From Paraburkholderia sp. PREW-6R (GTDB lineage: Bacteria; Pseudomonadota; Gammaproteobacteria; Burkholderiales; Burkholderiaceae): a DNA stretch of 64,000 nt. The notes under the pieces are model-generated. The model saw only the letters and a program-made list of their open reading frames with translations, ran no database searches and had not been told where the DNA came from. Below are positions 63,486-64,000 of this stretch, piece after piece; position 1 is the stretch's first letter; the number at the start of each line of letters is the position of its first letter. A program made the translations under genes and the position numbers. The DNA lies in the NCBI RefSeq assembly GCF_039621805.1, contig NZ_CP155073.1, forward strand, positions 1,364,001 to 1,428,000, written 5' to 3'.

Positions 63486-64000
63486 TGGGTATCACCGTTC
63501 GTAACCTGCAGAAGCGCTTTGGCGATTTCGTTGCGCTCGATAATGTGTCGCTCGACTTTCCGCCGGGCGAACTGGTCGCGCTGCTCGGGCCGTCGGGCTG
63601 CGGCAAGACGACGTTGCTGCGCGTGATCGCCGGACTCGAATACGCGGACGGCGGTCAGGTCGTGCTGCAAGGTCAGGACGTGGCGACGGTCGGCGCGCGC
63701 GAGCGTGAAGTCGGCTTCGTGTTTCAGCACTACGCGCTGTTCCGTCATATGACGGTATTCGAGAACGTCGCGTTCGGCCTGCGCGTGAAGCCGCGCAAGG
63801 AGCGCCCGTCCGAAGCCGTGATCCGCGAGAAGGTGCACGAACTGCTCAGGCTCGTGCAACTGGACTGGCTCGCGCAGCGCTATCCGTCCGAACTGTCGGG
63901 CGGCCAGCGTCAGCGGATTGCCCTTGCGCGTGCACTGGCGGTCGAGCCGAAAGTGCTGCTGCTCGACGAACCGTTCGGCGCGCTGGATGCGAAAGTGCGC
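63485..64000 (+). CDS. cysA: Sulfate ABC transporter ATP-binding protein CysA, 3' end outside window
   Basis: The first 172 codons are seen. [20 protein letters not shown] starts the ABC domain; Walker [11 protein letters not shown]-loop [20 protein letters not shown], signature [15 protein letters not shown] and Walker [16 protein letters not shown] are intact up to the edge. It energises sulfate/thiosulfate import through CysT and CysW. The ATG overlaps the cysW stop. The C-terminal TOBE region lies beyond the window. Confidence 0.95.
   Translation, partial: MGITVRNLQKRFGDFVALDNVSLDFPPGELVALLGPSGCGKTTLLRVIAGLEYADGGQVVLQGQDVATVGAREREVGFVFQHYALFRHMTVFENVAFGLRVKPRKERPSEAVIREKVHELLRLVQLDWLAQRYPSELSGGQRQRIALARALAVEPKVLLLDEPFGALDAKVR

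Overview
The window looks like ordinary chromosome from a high-GC betaproteobacterium, most likely Burkholderia sensu lato (Paraburkholderia-like). This is inferred from the very GC-rich codon use, the rnr-rlmB-rpiA order, an aat/bpt N-degron pair, a DUF4148 protein, a UPF0303 protein, a 71-residue Mop protein next to ssuB, a NodIJ-type ABC pair and the lexA/sulfate-transport arrangement. No database search was possible; family names rest on motifs and recalled homologues. No phage, transposase, integrase, plasmid gene or CRISPR array was seen.

Layout. 1-10.5 kb (minus strand): a fatty-acid degradation block read as TetR regulator, FadE-type dehydrogenase, high-molecular-weight FabG, MaoC hydratase, FadI-type thiolase, FadD ligase, then a DUF1571 protein cut by the window edge. 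10.7-12.9 kb: a possible very small gene, an MFS carboxylate transporter and two tandem tRNA-Leu(CAG) genes. 13-17.5 kb (plus): RNase R, RlmB and RpiA, preceded by an 11-bp tandem array. 17.8-23.2 kb: a small exopolysaccharide group (GT4 transferase, GT2 transferase, priming undecaprenyl-phosphate sugar transferase, Crp/Fnr regulator) with a lone HigA-like antitoxin. 23.2-25.1 kb holds no recognisable gene. 25-28 kb: GNAT, GntR/FCD regulator, Gfo/Idh/MocA oxidoreductase. 28.3-31.9 kb (minus): initiator tRNA, NUDIX, Aat, Bpt and PyrD. 32-38.5 kb: UPF0303, SMR pump, small hypotheticals, a DUF1488 protein, an epimerase-like protein divergent from a TetR regulator over a clear operator, and a 3-hydroxyisobutyryl-CoA hydrolase.

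39-42.4 kb: ssuDCB for sulfonate use plus a Mop protein, without ssuA or ssuE. 42.4-48.7 kb: small secreted proteins, DusA, tRNA-His, a Gly/His/Trp-rich lipoprotein, and a TPR-sulfotransferase coupled to an APS kinase. 48.9-54.2 kb: aldo/keto reductase, MHS transporter and M20 peptidase divergent from a LysR regulator. 54.6-64 kb: hypothetical, NodJ/NodI-like ABC exporter, universal stress protein, DUF2939, hypothetical, LexA with two SOS boxes, and sbp-cysT-cysW-cysA (cysA cut by the right edge).

Themes. Sulfur is prominent: sulfate import, sulfonate desulfonation, APS phosphorylation and a PAPS-type sulfotransferase. The intergenic spacers are rich in unrelated short tandem repeats and long perfect hairpins. 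I found no clearly new multi-gene system; the best candidates for a second look are the sulfotransferase/CysC pair, the 11-bp array before rnr, the 27-codon gene near 10.8 kb and the TetR operator near 35.96 kb.
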